Below, in pieces: positions 25,735 to 35,607 of a stretch of 64,000 nt of DNA. The position numbers and the translations under genes were made by a program. Under the pieces are notes generated by a model. That model saw nothing but the letters and a program-made list of their open reading frames with translations, was not told the origin of the DNA and ran no database searches. Within the stretch, counting starts at the first letter, position 1; each line of letters opens with the position of its first letter. Source of the DNA: Aneurinibacillus soli (lineage in GTDB: Bacteria > Bacillota > Bacilli > Aneurinibacillales > Aneurinibacillaceae); contig NZ_AP017312.1 of the NCBI RefSeq assembly GCF_002355375.1, positions 3,980,001 through 4,044,000 on the forward strand, read 5' to 3'.

Positions 25735-26480
25735 GATATATATGTTTTTATTGTGATATTCAGCCATTTTGTCACGTTTGGATCGGGAAGATAGGCGCGC
25801 CCATCGTAGCGCACCGGAATGCCCGCGAGACGCTGCGGAATGGCTGTTTCTGTATAGTAACCTGAACTGAGGAACAGCGGAATGACGAGCGGTTGATACT
25901 TCTCTGCCAGTCTGTATGCCTGCTGTCGAACGTTATCAGGGTGAAACGTACCGTATGTAGCAGCACGTAGCCCTACCTCATCACGCAGACTGATCGCCAG
26001 TTCCTGCAATAGGCCCTCCCACTGCTCCTGATAGCCCGGCTCCTCACTGCCGTGCGCCACGAGCAACAGCGCTTCTTCTTCCGGGCGGACCGACAACTCA
26101 CATACTCGTTTCCGCAACAAGGTGCGGATACATGGATGTGCATCCATCGGTGCAGCCCAGATGATAGTGGTACCCGGTCGCAGCGTAATACGTTCCAAAT
26201 CGGTCGGCACCGCACATGTATCCGTAATCCCGAGCATGTAACGGATTTCGGACAGATGAGTGCTCCCGCTCGAAATAAACAAAGGGATGGCCACAATGCG
26301 CTGCACACCCTTCTCTTCTAGCTTTCGAATACTATCTGCAATCGATTTCCCTTCGACCATACCAAGGAAGGCTACTTCTATCGGAACACTGCTATCAAGC
26401 TGTGTGGCTGTTTTTTCTACAAGCTCGTTCCATTCTGATCGGCGCGAACCATGTGCAATGATGACGACTCCCTGCTTCAT
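25731..26480 (-). CDS. Sirohydrochlorin chelatase (CbiX/SirB-like)
   Basis: A 249-residue duplicated CbiX-type chelatase. The first half has VVIIAHGSRRSEWN and IPLFISSGSTHLSEI, the second LLLVAHGSEEPGY and IPLFLSSGYYTE. Each half carries the metal-binding His (HGS motif). They insert Fe2+ or Co2+ into sirohydrochlorin for siroheme or cobalamin. No other tetrapyrrole or sulfate-assimilation genes lie in the window, so the exact metal cannot be told. GGGGGG lies upstream of the ATG. Confidence 0.85.
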   Translation of the reverse strand: MKQGVVIIAHGSRRSEWNELVEKTATQLDSSVPIEVAFLGMVEGKSIADSIRKLEEKGVQRIVAIPLFISSGSTHLSEIRYMLGITDTCAVPTDLERITLRPGTTIIWAAPMDAHPCIRTLLRKRVCELSVRPEEEALLLVAHGSEEPGYQEQWEGLLQELAISLRDEVGLRAATYGTFHPDNVRQQAYRLAEKYQPLVIPLFLSSGYYTETAIPQRLAGIPVRYDGRAYLPDPNVTKWLNITIKTYIS

Positions 26481-26561
26481 ACATTCCCCCCCTTTTAAAA
26501 ACCCACTATTTTTCTATGTATTGTATATTTTATAGCACTTTTCTGAGTTTTTGTACACAAA

Positions 26562-26618
26562 AAAGTCCTGGCATCGCTCCTCTCCATAAGAAAAAAGAGG
26601 AATATGCCAGGATTTTTG
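26562..26618. terminator. Bidirectional terminator
   Basis: TCCTGGCAT and ATGCCAGGA form the stem, with A/T runs on both outer sides. It serves the minus-strand kinase gene at 26645-27229. Confidence 0.75.
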
Positions 26619-26644
26619 TATCTTACTATGCCGTTTGCTTACGG

Positions 26645-27229
26645 TTAGTCTTCAAGAAATTTAGCATCCAGGTAGTTCTCTAGCAGCTTCGTAATTTCGA
26701 AAGCCGTATGCGATGAATCGAAGTTTTCAAATACGTGTTCGCACGCATCCTTATATGCCATCGATTCGTTATAATGAGCAAGGTGTCGTGCAATATCCTT
26801 CTCCGAATCCCCGCGCTGCTTTTGTCGCTCGACAACCGTATCGCTGTCAGCATAAACAAAGAAACGAATTACGTTGTCTCCATACAGCTTTTTCACTTTT
26901 TCGGTTCCTTCCGCATTCAACACCATAATGATACTCTGGTTTTCCGTAAATAATGCGGCAATATCTCCTTCTTTGATGCCATAGTGATAGCCGTCCATCG
27001 CAACGCTTTCCAAAAACTCATGGTTTGCTGCAGCCTGATGAAATTGTTCTTCTGTTATAAAATAATAGTCCTGTCCCTCCACTTCCATCGGTTTCTTTGG
27101 ACGAGTTGTATAGGAAATAATAGGAGGGATATGCAGACTACGAAAAATCATTTCTGCAATTGTTTTGCGACCTGCTCCATCGGGTCCAGTAAATACCAGG
27201 ATATATTCTTTGTCTTTTAAACTAAACAT
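26645..27229 (-). CDS. Guanylate-kinase-like protein with atypical P-loop
   Basis: A 194-residue member of the guanylate kinase fold. ISYTTRPKKPMEVEGQDYYFI is the GMP-binding segment, followed by the lid and a C-terminal helix. The P-loop reads GPDGAGRKT where canonical Gmk has GPSGAGKGT: the catalytic Lys position holds Arg, followed by Lys. Essential Gmk is normally encoded near rpoZ/priA, so this is probably a divergent paralogue whose activity or substrate may differ. It stands alone between two terminators. Confidence 0.75.
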   Translation of the reverse strand: MFSLKDKEYILVFTGPDGAGRKTIAEMIFRSLHIPPIISYTTRPKKPMEVEGQDYYFITEEQFHQAAANHEFLESVAMDGYHYGIKEGDIAALFTENQSIIMVLNAEGTEKVKKLYGDNVIRFFVYADSDTVVERQKQRGDSEKDIARHLAHYNESMAYKDACEHVFENFDSSHTAFEITKLLENYLDAKFLED

Positions 27230-27380
27230 GGCATAAAACCTCCTTGGGATAAATGAACCTCTAGATTGTTAATAGCGCTTACTACATACACAAACACATA
27301 GCGATAAACACAGGACATACCAATTATTATATTCGATATTTCTCATAAAATTCCTTTTCAGCAATTCCCCTTAAATGAAA

Positions 27381-27424
27381 AAGCGGCTGAACACTAGAAG
27401 TCTCTCCTCATGTTCAGCCGCTTT
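27381..27424. terminator. Terminator of the thioredoxin-like gene
   Basis: AAGCGGCTGAACA and TGTTCAGCCGCTT form a 13-bp stem just beyond the stop of 27427-27981, with flanking A and T runs. Confidence 0.75.
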
Positions 27425-27426
27425 AC

Positions 27427-27981
27427 TTATACCTGTAGCTTATCTTTAACACTTTCTATAACGGTACGCCATACTGATGGATTGGACGTGATTTCTTCTT
27501 TGAATTGACGATACATATTTTTTTGCTTCTCCTCAAAATCGGGAGAATCTGCTGCCGGTAGTTCAGCTCGTAAGGACGCGACCATCTCCTGCACCTCCGA
27601 TGATCTCGGCCCCCAAACTTTTATTTCCTCACCATTCTGGTCGATAAAAATGAAGATTGGTATAGATCGAGCTGTCCCATTGGTCAAATATTGATCCATG
27701 AGCTCTAGGTTCTCATCACGAATTAGAAAACGTAATTCCATGTTGCTTGTCTCTGCTATTCTTTGCAGAACGGGAACACATAAAGCAGCGTCCCCACACC
27801 AATCCGCAGTAAGAACGATTCCTCGCCAGTTGCGCTTTGCAACCTCCTGAAATGTCTCCAGATCATCTTCTGAAAAAACAAGTTGTTCGTAGACGCGAGT
27901 CAGTTCTTGCTGGTTTACTTGCATACTCATGCGATACTGTTCAAATGTCATGCCTTTTTCATACCAGGATTCCAATGTCAT
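27427..27981 (-). CDS. Thioredoxin-family protein
   Basis: A 184-residue thioredoxin-fold protein. The active-site region reads LTADWCGDAALCVPVLQRI, so the usual CGPC is replaced by a wider CGDAALC, as in a Bacilli-specific group of thioredoxin-like proteins. The cis-Pro loop is SIPIFIFIDQNGEEI. The start ATG 27981 has GGAGG nearby; a longer frame (MYLKGG...) is unlikely. Function in thiol redox is inferred; the partner is unknown. Confidence 0.75.
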   Translation of the reverse strand: MTLESWYEKGMTFEQYRMSMQVNQQELTRVYEQLVFSEDDLETFQEVAKRNWRGIVLTADWCGDAALCVPVLQRIAETSNMELRFLIRDENLELMDQYLTNGTARSIPIFIFIDQNGEEIKVWGPRSSEVQEMVASLRAELPAADSPDFEEKQKNMYRQFKEEITSNPSVWRTVIESVKDKLQV

Positions 27982-28108
27982 GACAACGCCTCCTTTCAAG
28001 TACATACTATTATAATCGACAAATTCCTTTGGTATAGAGTCAAAATTTTGCTACAATATTTTTACCCATAACTTTATGCATCTGAAGCGGTAAGAAGGAG
28101 GGAATTTT

Positions 28109-28993
28109 GTGGTTTCTGGGTATCTTCTTGTACTATTATCGGCGGTAGGATTCGGTGTGCTGCCGATCTTTGCACTGTTTGCGTATGATAGTGGCGTAAG
28201 TGTAGCGACGCTTTTATTTTTACGTTTTGTAATTGCGGCGGTTATTTTCTTTGGCTGTGTGTTCCTGTATTCACGCACATGGAACGTATCACGGCGTCAA
28301 CTGGTGTCGCTTCTGCTGCTTGGAGGTGTATTCTACACCTTGCAATCGTCAGCGTATTTCTTATCCGTAAAATACATTCCAGCCTCACTCGCCACTCTTT
28401 TGTTCTATTTATATCCTGTATTCGTCGCCGTTCTATCCTTCTTCTTTAATAAGGAAACACTCTCAAAACGACTGATCGTATCAGTTCTGATCTCGCTTGG
28501 CGGTATGGGACTGGTGCTCGGAACGCCAAACGGAGACATCAATGCAATCGGCGTACTGTTTGCACTCGGAGCCGGTGTCGTTTATTCGCTGTACATTATC
28601 ATCGGTGATCGGGTAACCTCTTCCGTTCCACCGATTGTTACGAGCGCATACATTGCCCTATTTGCTTCCACATCATTTTTTGTATGGGGATTGGCTACGG
28701 ATTCTTTGCATTTTTCGTTTAGCAAAATCGGCTGGCTCTCCATCATTGGTGTAGCTATTTTCTCCACCGTGTTATCGATGCTCACATTTTTCATCGGTAT
28801 GAACAAGACCGGGCCAACAAAAGCTTCTATTGTTAGTATGGTCGAACCAATCGTAACCATACTCTTTTCCTTCGCTCTGCTGCATGAGCAGATGGCGGCA
28901 CTGCAGATACTCGGTGGCGCAATCGTGCTCACAGGAGCCGTGCTTGTTATTATCGCAAAAGAAAAACAACATGAAAACAGCCAGTCCTCCTGA
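28109..28993 (+). CDS. EamA/DMT-family transporter
   Basis: A 294-residue permease with ten predicted helices arranged as two EamA repeats (about 5-135 and 150-285); GLVLGTPNGDINAIGVLFAL links the halves. GTG start after AAGGAGG. Unlike the truncated EamA copy at 629-1279, this one is full length. The substrate cannot be predicted; related proteins export amino acids or metabolites. Its transcript ends in a shared hairpin facing gatB. Confidence 0.85.
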   Translation: MVSGYLLVLLSAVGFGVLPIFALFAYDSGVSVATLLFLRFVIAAVIFFGCVFLYSRTWNVSRRQLVSLLLLGGVFYTLQSSAYFLSVKYIPASLATLLFYLYPVFVAVLSFFFNKETLSKRLIVSVLISLGGMGLVLGTPNGDINAIGVLFALGAGVVYSLYIIIGDRVTSSVPPIVTSAYIALFASTSFFVWGLATDSLHFSFSKIGWLSIIGVAIFSTVLSMLTFFIGMNKTGPTKASIVSMVEPIVTILFSFALLHEQMAALQILGGAIVLTGAVLVIIAKEKQHENSQSS

Positions 28994-29014
28994 TGGAAGA
29001 ACTGGCTGTTTTTA
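28976..29014. terminator. Bidirectional terminator between eamA and gatB
   Basis: AACAGCCAGT and ACTGGCTGTT pair, followed by TTTTATT on the plus strand, between convergent genes. Confidence 0.8.
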
Positions 29015-29020
29015 TTCTCA

Positions 29021-30454
29021 CTACAATTTTGCAAGCGCATCACGGAGCAGTTGATTGACCACACCTGGATTTGCTTTTCCTTTGGAAGCTTTCATAATCT
29101 GACCAACAAGAGCGCCGATCGCTTTTTCTTTGCCGGCTTTGAAGTCTTCAATCGCCTGCGGATTTGCGGCAAGCACTTCGTCTACCATCTGTTTCAGTGC
29201 CCCTTCGTCGCTAATCTGCACCAGACCTTTTTCTTCAACGATTTTTTCCGGTGACTTGCCCGATTCCATCATCTCTTTGAAAACTGTCTTAGCAATCTTA
29301 TTACTGATGGTGCCTTTTTCGATGAGCTGCACGAGAGCACCAAGATTTTCCGGTGTGAGACTGATTTCTTTAAATTCCAGATTATTGGCGTTCAAGTACC
29401 CAATCGTCTCTCCCATGAGCCAGTTAGAAACTACTTTGGCATCCGCACCAGTCTGTACGGTCACATCAAAAAAGTCGGACATGTCCTTCGACATCGTCAG
29501 CACACCTGCATCATATTCTGGCAAGCCGTACTGCTCTACATAGCGGGCTTTACGCGCATCTGGAAGTTCCGGGATCAAGGCGCGAATTTCTTCGATCCAG
29601 GCCGAATCAATCTTCATCTTGATAAGATCTGGGTCCGGGAAATACCGATAGTCGTGCGCTTCTTCCTTGCTGCGCATCGAGAAGGTACGGGCTTTGTTAT
29701 CATCCCAGCGACGTGTTTCCTGTACGACTCTCTCTCCGTCACGCAGCAGTTCCGCCTGGCGTACTTCTTCATATTCGAGTCCACGCTGAACATTGCGGAG
29801 CGAGTTCACGTTTTTCAGCTCGGCACGTTTACCGAACTCTTCCTGGCCTACCGGACGCAGACTGATGTTAGCGTCACAACGGAATGAACCTTCTTCCATT
29901 TTTACGTCGGAGATTTCGCAGTACTGGACAATTGATTTCAACTTCTCTAAGTACAGACGTGCTTCTTCCGGTGAACGAAGATCCGGTTCAGACACGATCT
30001 CGATGAGCGGCGTTCCAACACGGTTGAAGTCAACAAGCGACGCGTAGCCGCTGTCGGCGTGCGTCAGCTTACCTGCATCTTCTTCCAACTGTAGACGGGT
30101 GATGCCAATACGTTTCGGCTTGCCGTCTACTTCAATTTCAATCCAGCCATTTACGGCGATAGCCTGATCAAGCTGAGAGATCTGATAGGCTTTCGGTGAG
30201 TCCGGATAGAAATAGTTTTTGCGCTCGAAAATACTTTCGTCTGCAATCTCGCAATTAAGTGCCAATCCGGCCTTGATGGCGAATTCCACCGCTCGCTTGT
30301 TCAGTACCGGCAGGACGCCCGGGTGTCCAAGGCAGACCGGACATGTATGCGTGTTCGGCGGTGCGCCGAATTCGGTTGAGCAACTGCAGAAAATTTTTGT
30401 GTTTGTGGACAATTCCACGTGAACCTCAAGTCCAATGACCGTTTCGAATTCCAT
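29021..30454 (-). CDS. gatB: Asp/Glu-tRNA(Asn/Gln) amidotransferase subunit B
   Basis: A 477-residue GatB. The catalytic cradle begins [20 protein letters not shown], with a zinc/Cys-rich [19 protein letters not shown], PEDARLxxE-type phosphorylation pocket and C-terminal YqeY/tail domain (about 330-477). It phosphorylates Glu-tRNA(Gln) (or Asp-tRNA(Asn)) and transfers ammonia from GatA. It is third in the gatCAB operon, 18 bp after gatA. Confidence 0.95.
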   Translation of the reverse strand: MEFETVIGLEVHVELSTNTKIFCSCSTEFGAPPNTHTCPVCLGHPGVLPVLNKRAVEFAIKAGLALNCEIADESIFERKNYFYPDSPKAYQISQLDQAIAVNGWIEIEVDGKPKRIGITRLQLEEDAGKLTHADSGYASLVDFNRVGTPLIEIVSEPDLRSPEEARLYLEKLKSIVQYCEISDVKMEEGSFRCDANISLRPVGQEEFGKRAELKNVNSLRNVQRGLEYEEVRQAELLRDGERVVQETRRWDDNKARTFSMRSKEEAHDYRYFPDPDLIKMKIDSAWIEEIRALIPELPDARKARYVEQYGLPEYDAGVLTMSKDMSDFFDVTVQTGADAKVVSNWLMGETIGYLNANNLEFKEISLTPENLGALVQLIEKGTISNKIAKTVFKEMMESGKSPEKIVEEKGLVQISDEGALKQMVDEVLAANPQAIEDFKAGKEKAIGALVGQIMKASKGKANPGVVNQLLRDALAKL

Positions 30455-30472
30455 CGTCTGTCTAACCCCCTT

Positions 30473-31933
30473 TTACAGCTCCGGACGAGCTTTGTGATGT
30501 TCGGTATTTTGTTCAAACGCATGCGCAACGCGCAACACGGTTGCTTCGTCAAATGATTTACCGGCAATTTGCATGCCCACTGGCATCCCGTTGCTTGCGA
30601 ATCCGCACGGAACACTAATCGCCGGAATACCTGCAAGGTTAACCGGGACTGTGCAAATATCTTCTAAGTACATCGTTAACGGATCGTTCACTTTCTCACC
30701 AATCTTGAATGCCGTTGTTGGCGCAGTCGGTCCAATAATCACGTCATAGTTCGCGAATACCTGGTCGAAATCGCGCTTGATCAGCGTGCGCACCTGCTGG
30801 GCTTTCCGATAGTATGCATCATAGTAGCCAGAGCTTAATGCATACGTGCCAAGCATAATGCGGCGCTTCACTTCCGGGCCAAGGCCCTGACTACGCGTCT
30901 CGTGATACATATCAAGTAAGTTCTCCGCACTGTCTGCCCGCACGCCGTAGCGTACACCGTCATAGCGTGCCAGGTTGGATGATGCTTCCGATGGAGCAAG
31001 GATGTAATACGTAGGCACCGCGTATTCAGTATGTGGCAGTGTTACCTCTTCTACTGTTGCACCCAGACTTTCAAGCACTTTCAGCGCCGCGCTGATTTTC
31101 TCGCGCACTTCCGGGTCGATGCCTTCACCCATCATTTCTTTCGGTACACCGACACGCAATCCTTTGATGTCGCCTGTAAGCGCAGAGATGTAGTCTGGAA
31201 TTTCTACGTCTGCTGATGTCGAATCGACCGGATCATGCGCCGCAATCGCCTGTAACACGTAAGCAGAGTCTTCCACATTTTTCGTAATCGGACCAATCTG
31301 ATCAAGTGAGGATGCGAACGCCACCAGACCATAGCGAGATACGAGACCATATGTCGGCTTTAAGCCAACTACGCCACAGTACGCCGCTGGTTGACGAATA
31401 GAGCCGCCCGTATCGGAGCCAAGTGAGAAATACACTTGTCCTGCCGCAACAGATGCTGCCGAACCGCCGCTTGAGCCGCCCGGTACATAGTCAAGATTCC
31501 ACGGATTGTATGTGTTATGGAAGCTGGAGTTCTCGGTCGAGCCCCCCATCGCGAATTCATCCATGTTCAGCTTCCCGATCATGACAGCTTCGGACGCATG
31601 CAAACGATCCATCGCAGTAGCGTTATGAACCGGCTTATAGTTAGCCAGTAATTTACTCGCACATGTAGTGATTACATTTTTTGTTATAATGTTATCTTTA
31701 ATCCCTGCCGGCAAACCAAAAAGCAATCCCTGCTCTTCTCCACGGGATTGCTGCTCGTCCAATTGTTTCGCGCGGGCACGGGCATTCTCCTCATCGAGGG
31801 AGATAAATGCCTTTACTTTCTCTTCAGTTTGGGCGATGCGCTCAAACGAAGCATTTACGAGATCGGAGACGGTAAGTTCTCCTTTTTCCAATTCCGTATG
31901 TATATCCTGCAACCGTTTTTCAAACAAAGACAC
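30473..31933 (-). CDS. gatA: Asp/Glu-tRNA(Asn/Gln) amidotransferase subunit A
   Basis: A 486-residue amidase-signature enzyme. The catalytic triad is Lys79 (PAGIKDNI), cis-Ser154 (GGSSGGS) and nucleophile Ser178 ([11 protein letters not shown]), the same numbering as Staphylococcus aureus GatA. It hydrolyses glutamine and channels ammonia to GatB. The gene lies between gatC and gatB with 17-18 bp gaps, so all three are co-transcribed. Confidence 0.95.
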   Translation of the reverse strand: MSLFEKRLQDIHTELEKGELTVSDLVNASFERIAQTEEKVKAFISLDEENARARAKQLDEQQSRGEEQGLLFGLPAGIKDNIITKNVITTCASKLLANYKPVHNATAMDRLHASEAVMIGKLNMDEFAMGGSTENSSFHNTYNPWNLDYVPGGSSGGSAASVAAGQVYFSLGSDTGGSIRQPAAYCGVVGLKPTYGLVSRYGLVAFASSLDQIGPITKNVEDSAYVLQAIAAHDPVDSTSADVEIPDYISALTGDIKGLRVGVPKEMMGEGIDPEVREKISAALKVLESLGATVEEVTLPHTEYAVPTYYILAPSEASSNLARYDGVRYGVRADSAENLLDMYHETRSQGLGPEVKRRIMLGTYALSSGYYDAYYRKAQQVRTLIKRDFDQVFANYDVIIGPTAPTTAFKIGEKVNDPLTMYLEDICTVPVNLAGIPAISVPCGFASNGMPVGMQIAGKSFDEATVLRVAHAFEQNTEHHKARPEL

Positions 31934-31950
31934 GCGGTTGTCCCCCTTTC

Positions 31951-32241
31951 CTATTCAATAACAGCCGGTACTTTGAATTGTCCGTCTTCCTCATCCGGCG
32001 CGTTGCGCAAGGCGTCCTCATGACTAAGAGACGGGCGCACGATATCGTCGCGCATCACGTTGTACACATCAAGCACATGGCTTGTAGGCGGTACGTCCGC
32101 TGTGTCGAGTTCGTTTAACTTTCCGGCAAACTCCAGGATGCTGTTCAGCTGTTCAGTATATTTCACGGCTTCTTCTTCCGTCAGATTCAGACGGGCAAGC
32201 TTAGCTACATATTCAACCTCATTGCGTGTAATGGCACTCAT
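31951..32241 (-). CDS. gatC: Asp/Glu-tRNA(Asn/Gln) amidotransferase subunit C
   Basis: A 96-residue Gat[21 protein letters not shown] is the typical opening, followed by [20 protein letters not shown] and ...DVMRDD-type motif ([10 protein letters not shown]). It wraps GatA and stabilises the GatAB complex. GGAGG precedes the ATG. First gene of the operon. Confidence 0.95.
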   Translation of the reverse strand: MSAITRNEVEYVAKLARLNLTEEEAVKYTEQLNSILEFAGKLNELDTADVPPTSHVLDVYNVMRDDIVRPSLSHEDALRNAPDEEDGQFKVPAVIE

Positions 32242-32373
32242 TTTTCCACCTCCTGCATATGTTTCTGGCGTCGCTCTCCTCGTACGCCAGCGTTACTAAA
32301 TCTACGTAAAATCATACCAGAGAAGAACAGGTGGTGCAATAAAAGAGGGGGAACAAGGCTTCGCGCGTTTCAA

Positions 32374-33468
32374 TCATTCCTCTTTGTATATCTTTACACC
32401 ATTCCGTCCGCTGTTTTTCACTTCATATAGGCTTTGATCCGCATACAAGAGGGTCTGCTGCACATTCTCAATAGAAGTCAATTCTGCGCAGCCAATCGAG
32501 AGAGTAACAGAAGGAATGCGCGATCCATCTTCCGCCCAGAATTCTGCTGCGGCCACAGCTTCGCGAATATGCTCAAGGCAGGATTCCAAGTATTCTACAG
32601 ATGTACAAGACACATAGAGAATAAACTCTTCTCCCCCGTACCGTGCCACAAATGCTCTTTGTCCTTCACTGTTTATTGTTTTACACGTTTGCAAAAACAC
32701 CTTTGCCATTTTTTGCAGGACACGGTCCCCTGTTAGATGACCGTACGTATCATTAATTTTTTTAAAATAATCAAGATCAACCAGCGCAAGATAATTTACA
32801 GTTTTTTTCTTCTTATATTCAACTTCCAGCAAATCAAAAAACTTTCGCAGATTGTACATCTCTGTTAAAGGATCATGCTCAGCAAAAAATTTCAGCTTAT
32901 GCTGTAATTCAATCTGCCGAGTTGACCAGATCACAAAAAGATAAAGAATCACAGCAGAACTCATTAGCGATATGTATCTAAAAGGCGCAATCATCATAAA
33001 AACTTCCCATCCATTCGGAATCCAAATAATGATAGGAAGGTCAGAAATTAGCCACATCACACTAAATAAAGCCCAAACTTTAAACAGTTGAACCTTCGTA
33101 GTATTCCCGATATAAAACAACAACACAAAAATAGTCGGCAAAAGTAGTCCAAAAACAATGCCCGGTACAGCGCCAGCCCCGCCCATTCCCCATCTCCACA
33201 TACAAACGATAGCCAGAGCAGGTAAGACCTCTCTCCATCCTATAAACAATGCCGCAAATCCGAGCGGAATAACCCGTAGATCAAGCCGGTATCCCTTATA
33301 CTCAATCGGAAGATAAAACATGGAGATAGAGGTAAAAGAGATAATAAACACGACTAACGAATAAAACACGCCCTTCGACACCTTATCTTTTAAGAACGTA
33401 ACCATAAAATTCAGGCATGCGTGCATAATTAAAATGACTGCTATATTTGATAAAACAGACTGAATCAT
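32374..33468 (-). CDS. Diguanylate cyclase with 5TM-5TMR-LYT sensor
   Basis: A 364-residue membrane protein. Six hydrophobic helices (about 1-190) match the 5TM-5TMR_LYT sensory module, followed by a GGDEF domain (about 195-364) with the active signature RYGGEEF and substrate Asp in ALVDLDYFKKINDTYGH. It should make cyclic di-GMP from two GTP. The RxxD product-inhibition site is absent at its usual place before GGEEF (GQRAFVARY), so feedback inhibition may be lost. The signal is unknown. Monocistronic. Confidence 0.88.
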   Translation of the reverse strand: MIQSVLSNIAVILIMHACLNFMVTFLKDKVSKGVFYSLVVFIISFTSISMFYLPIEYKGYRLDLRVIPLGFAALFIGWREVLPALAIVCMWRWGMGGAGAVPGIVFGLLLPTIFVLLFYIGNTTKVQLFKVWALFSVMWLISDLPIIIWIPNGWEVFMMIAPFRYISLMSSAVILYLFVIWSTRQIELQHKLKFFAEHDPLTEMYNLRKFFDLLEVEYKKKKTVNYLALVDLDYFKKINDTYGHLTGDRVLQKMAKVFLQTCKTINSEGQRAFVARYGGEEFILYVSCTSVEYLESCLEHIREAVAAAEFWAEDGSRIPSVTLSIGCAELTSIENVQQTLLYADQSLYEVKNSGRNGVKIYKEE

Positions 33469-33566
33469 CTTTTATTCCTCATTATTCCGATTAATTACAA
33501 AGTCATACAGCGTGCTCATTTTATCATACAAAACATATCGTAAAACAGAAGTAATCCGAAAATAAA

Positions 33567-33602
33567 GAGGGCTGTCCACACCTCATGCAGACAGCTCCCT
33601 CA
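33567..33602 (-). terminator. Terminator of the XRE-cupin gene
   Basis: GAGGGAGCTGTCT and GGACAGCCCTC pair on the minus strand, followed by TTTATTTTC. Confidence 0.65.
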
Positions 33603-33603
33603 C

Positions 33604-34155
33604 CTATATCACATCATCTGAATGCGCTGCATACACTGAGATCAACATCTTCCCCATTGTATCCCCTATGTTCACAACTCGATGAGGAATACAGGCTTTC
33701 CAATAGAAGCTATCCCCCGGTCCAACCACGAATTCATCCTCTCCCTGTTGAATAAGAAAAGTCCCCTCAAGTACCAGATGCGCTTCTTCCCCTTTATGAG
33801 CATGTGGTTCATCCCCGGTACCCACACCAGGTGGTGTATACGTAATCATCATACGGAGCCCATCCCGATTTTGTGGAGTGAGAAGTTCCACCCGGATCCC
33901 ATTCTTGCCAAACTCATGGATAATCCGTTCTTCTCTTCGTACTACTTTAACTGCCTGACTTGGCTCCAGTAACAAATAAGCAAGCGGTACATTAAGAAAA
34001 TCAGCAATCGTTTGCAATGTCGCAATCGACGGTGATGTTTTTCCGTTCTCAACCTGGCTAACGAATCCTTTGGACAATCCGGTTCCTTCACACATTTCTG
34101 CAATCGTAATCCGCTTGCGATTACGCAAGCTCCGAATATTTTCACCTATATTCAT
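33604..34155 (-). CDS. XRE-family regulator with C-terminal cupin
   Basis: A 183-residue regulator. The HTH_3 domain (about 6-62) contains TIAEMCEGTGLSKGFVSQVE and NGKTSPSIATLQTIADFLNV. The cupin_2 domain (about 105-175) has HAHKGEEAHLVLEG and PGDSFYWKACIPHRV. The double-stranded beta-helix probably binds a small ligand. It is divergent from the DODA-DoxX operon with 198 bp between, including a 12-bp inverted repeat, so it most likely controls that operon and itself (inference). Confidence 0.85.
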   Translation of the reverse strand: MNIGENIRSLRNRKRITIAEMCEGTGLSKGFVSQVENGKTSPSIATLQTIADFLNVPLAYLLLEPSQAVKVVRREERIIHEFGKNGIRVELLTPQNRDGLRMMITYTPPGVGTGDEPHAHKGEEAHLVLEGTFLIQQGEDEFVVGPGDSFYWKACIPHRVVNIGDTMGKMLISVYAAHSDDVI

Positions 34156-34207
34156 AATTTTTTCACCTCATACTTGACATATTACCACCATCGTGATAGT
34201 TTTTAAA

Positions 34208-34304
34208 TACAAAACATAGTTCACTTTAACAAAACCCGGATACGAAGAGATGATCCTTCCTCTCTTAACTATATACCGGATTTTCTTTCCCTTCTATGTT
34301 TTGT
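34208..34304. promoter_or_regulatory. Widely spaced 12-bp inverted repeat (operator candidate)
   Basis: TACAAAACATAG at 34208-34219 is the exact reverse complement of CTATGTTTTGTA at 34293-34304, 73 bp apart, in the space between the divergent regulator and dioxygenase genes. The arms could bind the XRE regulator with DNA looping. Confidence 0.55.
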
Positions 34305-34353
34305 AATACGAAACTTTAATTTATAAAATAAAACTCAAAAGGAGGTTATACGT

Positions 34354-35124
34354 ATGATGCCAGCCTTTTTTCTTGCACATGGAGCCCCTTCACTTGTTAT
34401 AGAGGAAAATTCCTATACAGAGTTTCTTAGCAAGCTAGTTGCTGAGCTTCCACGTCCCAAAGCGATTATCGTTTTCACTGCACACTGGGAATCAGATGTG
34501 CAACTCATCAGCAGTGCCCAAACACACCGCACGCTGTATGATTTCTCAGGATTTCCTGCCGAGATGTATGAGATGACATATCCAGCACCCGGTGATCCGG
34601 CACTTGCAGGGCGCATCGCAGAGCTGTTAGCTAGCCAAGGAATACCATCCCGTCAGGATGACGTGCGACCGCTTGACCACGGTGTGTGGGCACTGCTTAA
34701 GTTGATGTATCCGAATGCTGATATCCCGGTTGTTGCGATGTCAGTCAATCCGTTCCTGTCTCCTGCTGAACAGTATCGCATCGGGCAGGCACTTGCGCCG
34801 CTTCGCGATGAAGATGTTCTTATTATTGGCAGTGGCGGCACCGTTCACAACTTACGGCGTCTCCAATGGGGCGGTGGGCAACCTGAGCCATGGGCGATGG
34901 AGTTTGATCAGTGGGTTAATGAAAAGCTCGTCACATGGAATACGGAAGACATGTTCCGCTATGACGAACTCGCTCCACATGTGCGAGAAGCCGTTCCACG
35001 CAACGAACATTTCATCCCGCTTCTCCCGATCATGGGGGCAGGCGACCGTACGCGCCAGGCAACATTGCTGCACCAAGTATATCAATACGGTTCGCTTAGC
35101 TTAAGTGCTTGGAAATTTGATTAA
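34354..35124 (+). CDS. DODA-type extradiol dioxygenase (YgiD-like)
   Basis: A 256-residue class III extradiol ring-opening dioxygenase. Metal-ligand histidines lie in FLAHGAPSL (about 9), FTAHWES (about 47), LDHGVWALLKLMYP (about 110) and GTVHNLRRL (about 168). Bacterial relatives such as E. coli YgiD open the ring of DOPA-like catechols. AAGGAGG 9 bases before ATG. It is followed at 36 bp by a DoxX gene and then a tiny CDGSH-like gene: a probable three-gene operon dealing with catechols or quinones. Confidence 0.88.
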   Translation: MMPAFFLAHGAPSLVIEENSYTEFLSKLVAELPRPKAIIVFTAHWESDVQLISSAQTHRTLYDFSGFPAEMYEMTYPAPGDPALAGRIAELLASQGIPSRQDDVRPLDHGVWALLKLMYPNADIPVVAMSVNPFLSPAEQYRIGQALAPLRDEDVLIIGSGGTVHNLRRLQWGGGQPEPWAMEFDQWVNEKLVTWNTEDMFRYDELAPHVREAVPRNEHFIPLLPIMGAGDRTRQATLLHQVYQYGSLSLSAWKFD

Positions 35125-35160
35125 TACGTATGTACTTATATAAAAGGGGAGATTTTCTAC

Positions 35161-35571
35161 ATGACTAACAAAGACAAAGCATTATTTCTTGTGCAACTCA
35201 TTCTCGGATTTATTTTCTTCATGCACGGTCTCGGTAAATTCCAGGGAGGAATCAGCAACATCGCTGGCTGGTTTGCAAGCATCGGTCTTCCGGCCGGACT
35301 CGCTTACGTCGTAGCAACGATTGAATTGGTCGGTGGCTTGCTTATGATCGCAGGTCTCGGTACTCGCGTAGTCGCAGCCCTGTTCGCTGCTGTAATGGTA
35401 GGAGCAATCGCTACGGTCAAAGGTGCTGCCGGACTTATGGGTAACGGAACACAACCGGGTTATGAATTTGAGCTCGTACTGCTCGTAGTATCTGTATTCT
35501 TCGTACTGGCTGGCCCTTCCGCAATCTCGCTTGATCGCAAACTCTTCAAACGCGGACAAGAACAACAATAA
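35161..35571 (+). CDS. DoxX family membrane protein
   Basis: A 136-residue protein with four predicted helices (about 8-28, 45-68, 72-92 and 104-122). FFMHGLGKFQGGISNIAGWF and ELVGGLLMIAGLGTRVVA are typical of the DoxX/YphA family. These are often paired with dioxygenases or quinone/thiol stress genes. It follows the DODA gene by 36 bp with GGGGAG in front of the ATG. Function as quinone-linked partner is inference. Confidence 0.85.
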   Translation: MTNKDKALFLVQLILGFIFFMHGLGKFQGGISNIAGWFASIGLPAGLAYVVATIELVGGLLMIAGLGTRVVAALFAAVMVGAIATVKGAAGLMGNGTQPGYEFELVLLVVSVFFVLAGPSAISLDRKLFKRGQEQQ

Positions 35572-35607
35572 AGAAACACGCATGTGTATTGAAAGGAGGT
35601 GATCCGG

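Noticed and set aside
32242-32373. A T-box leader in front of gatC
   Set aside because: I could not find the conserved T-box sequence or an antiterminator; only a short normal leader.
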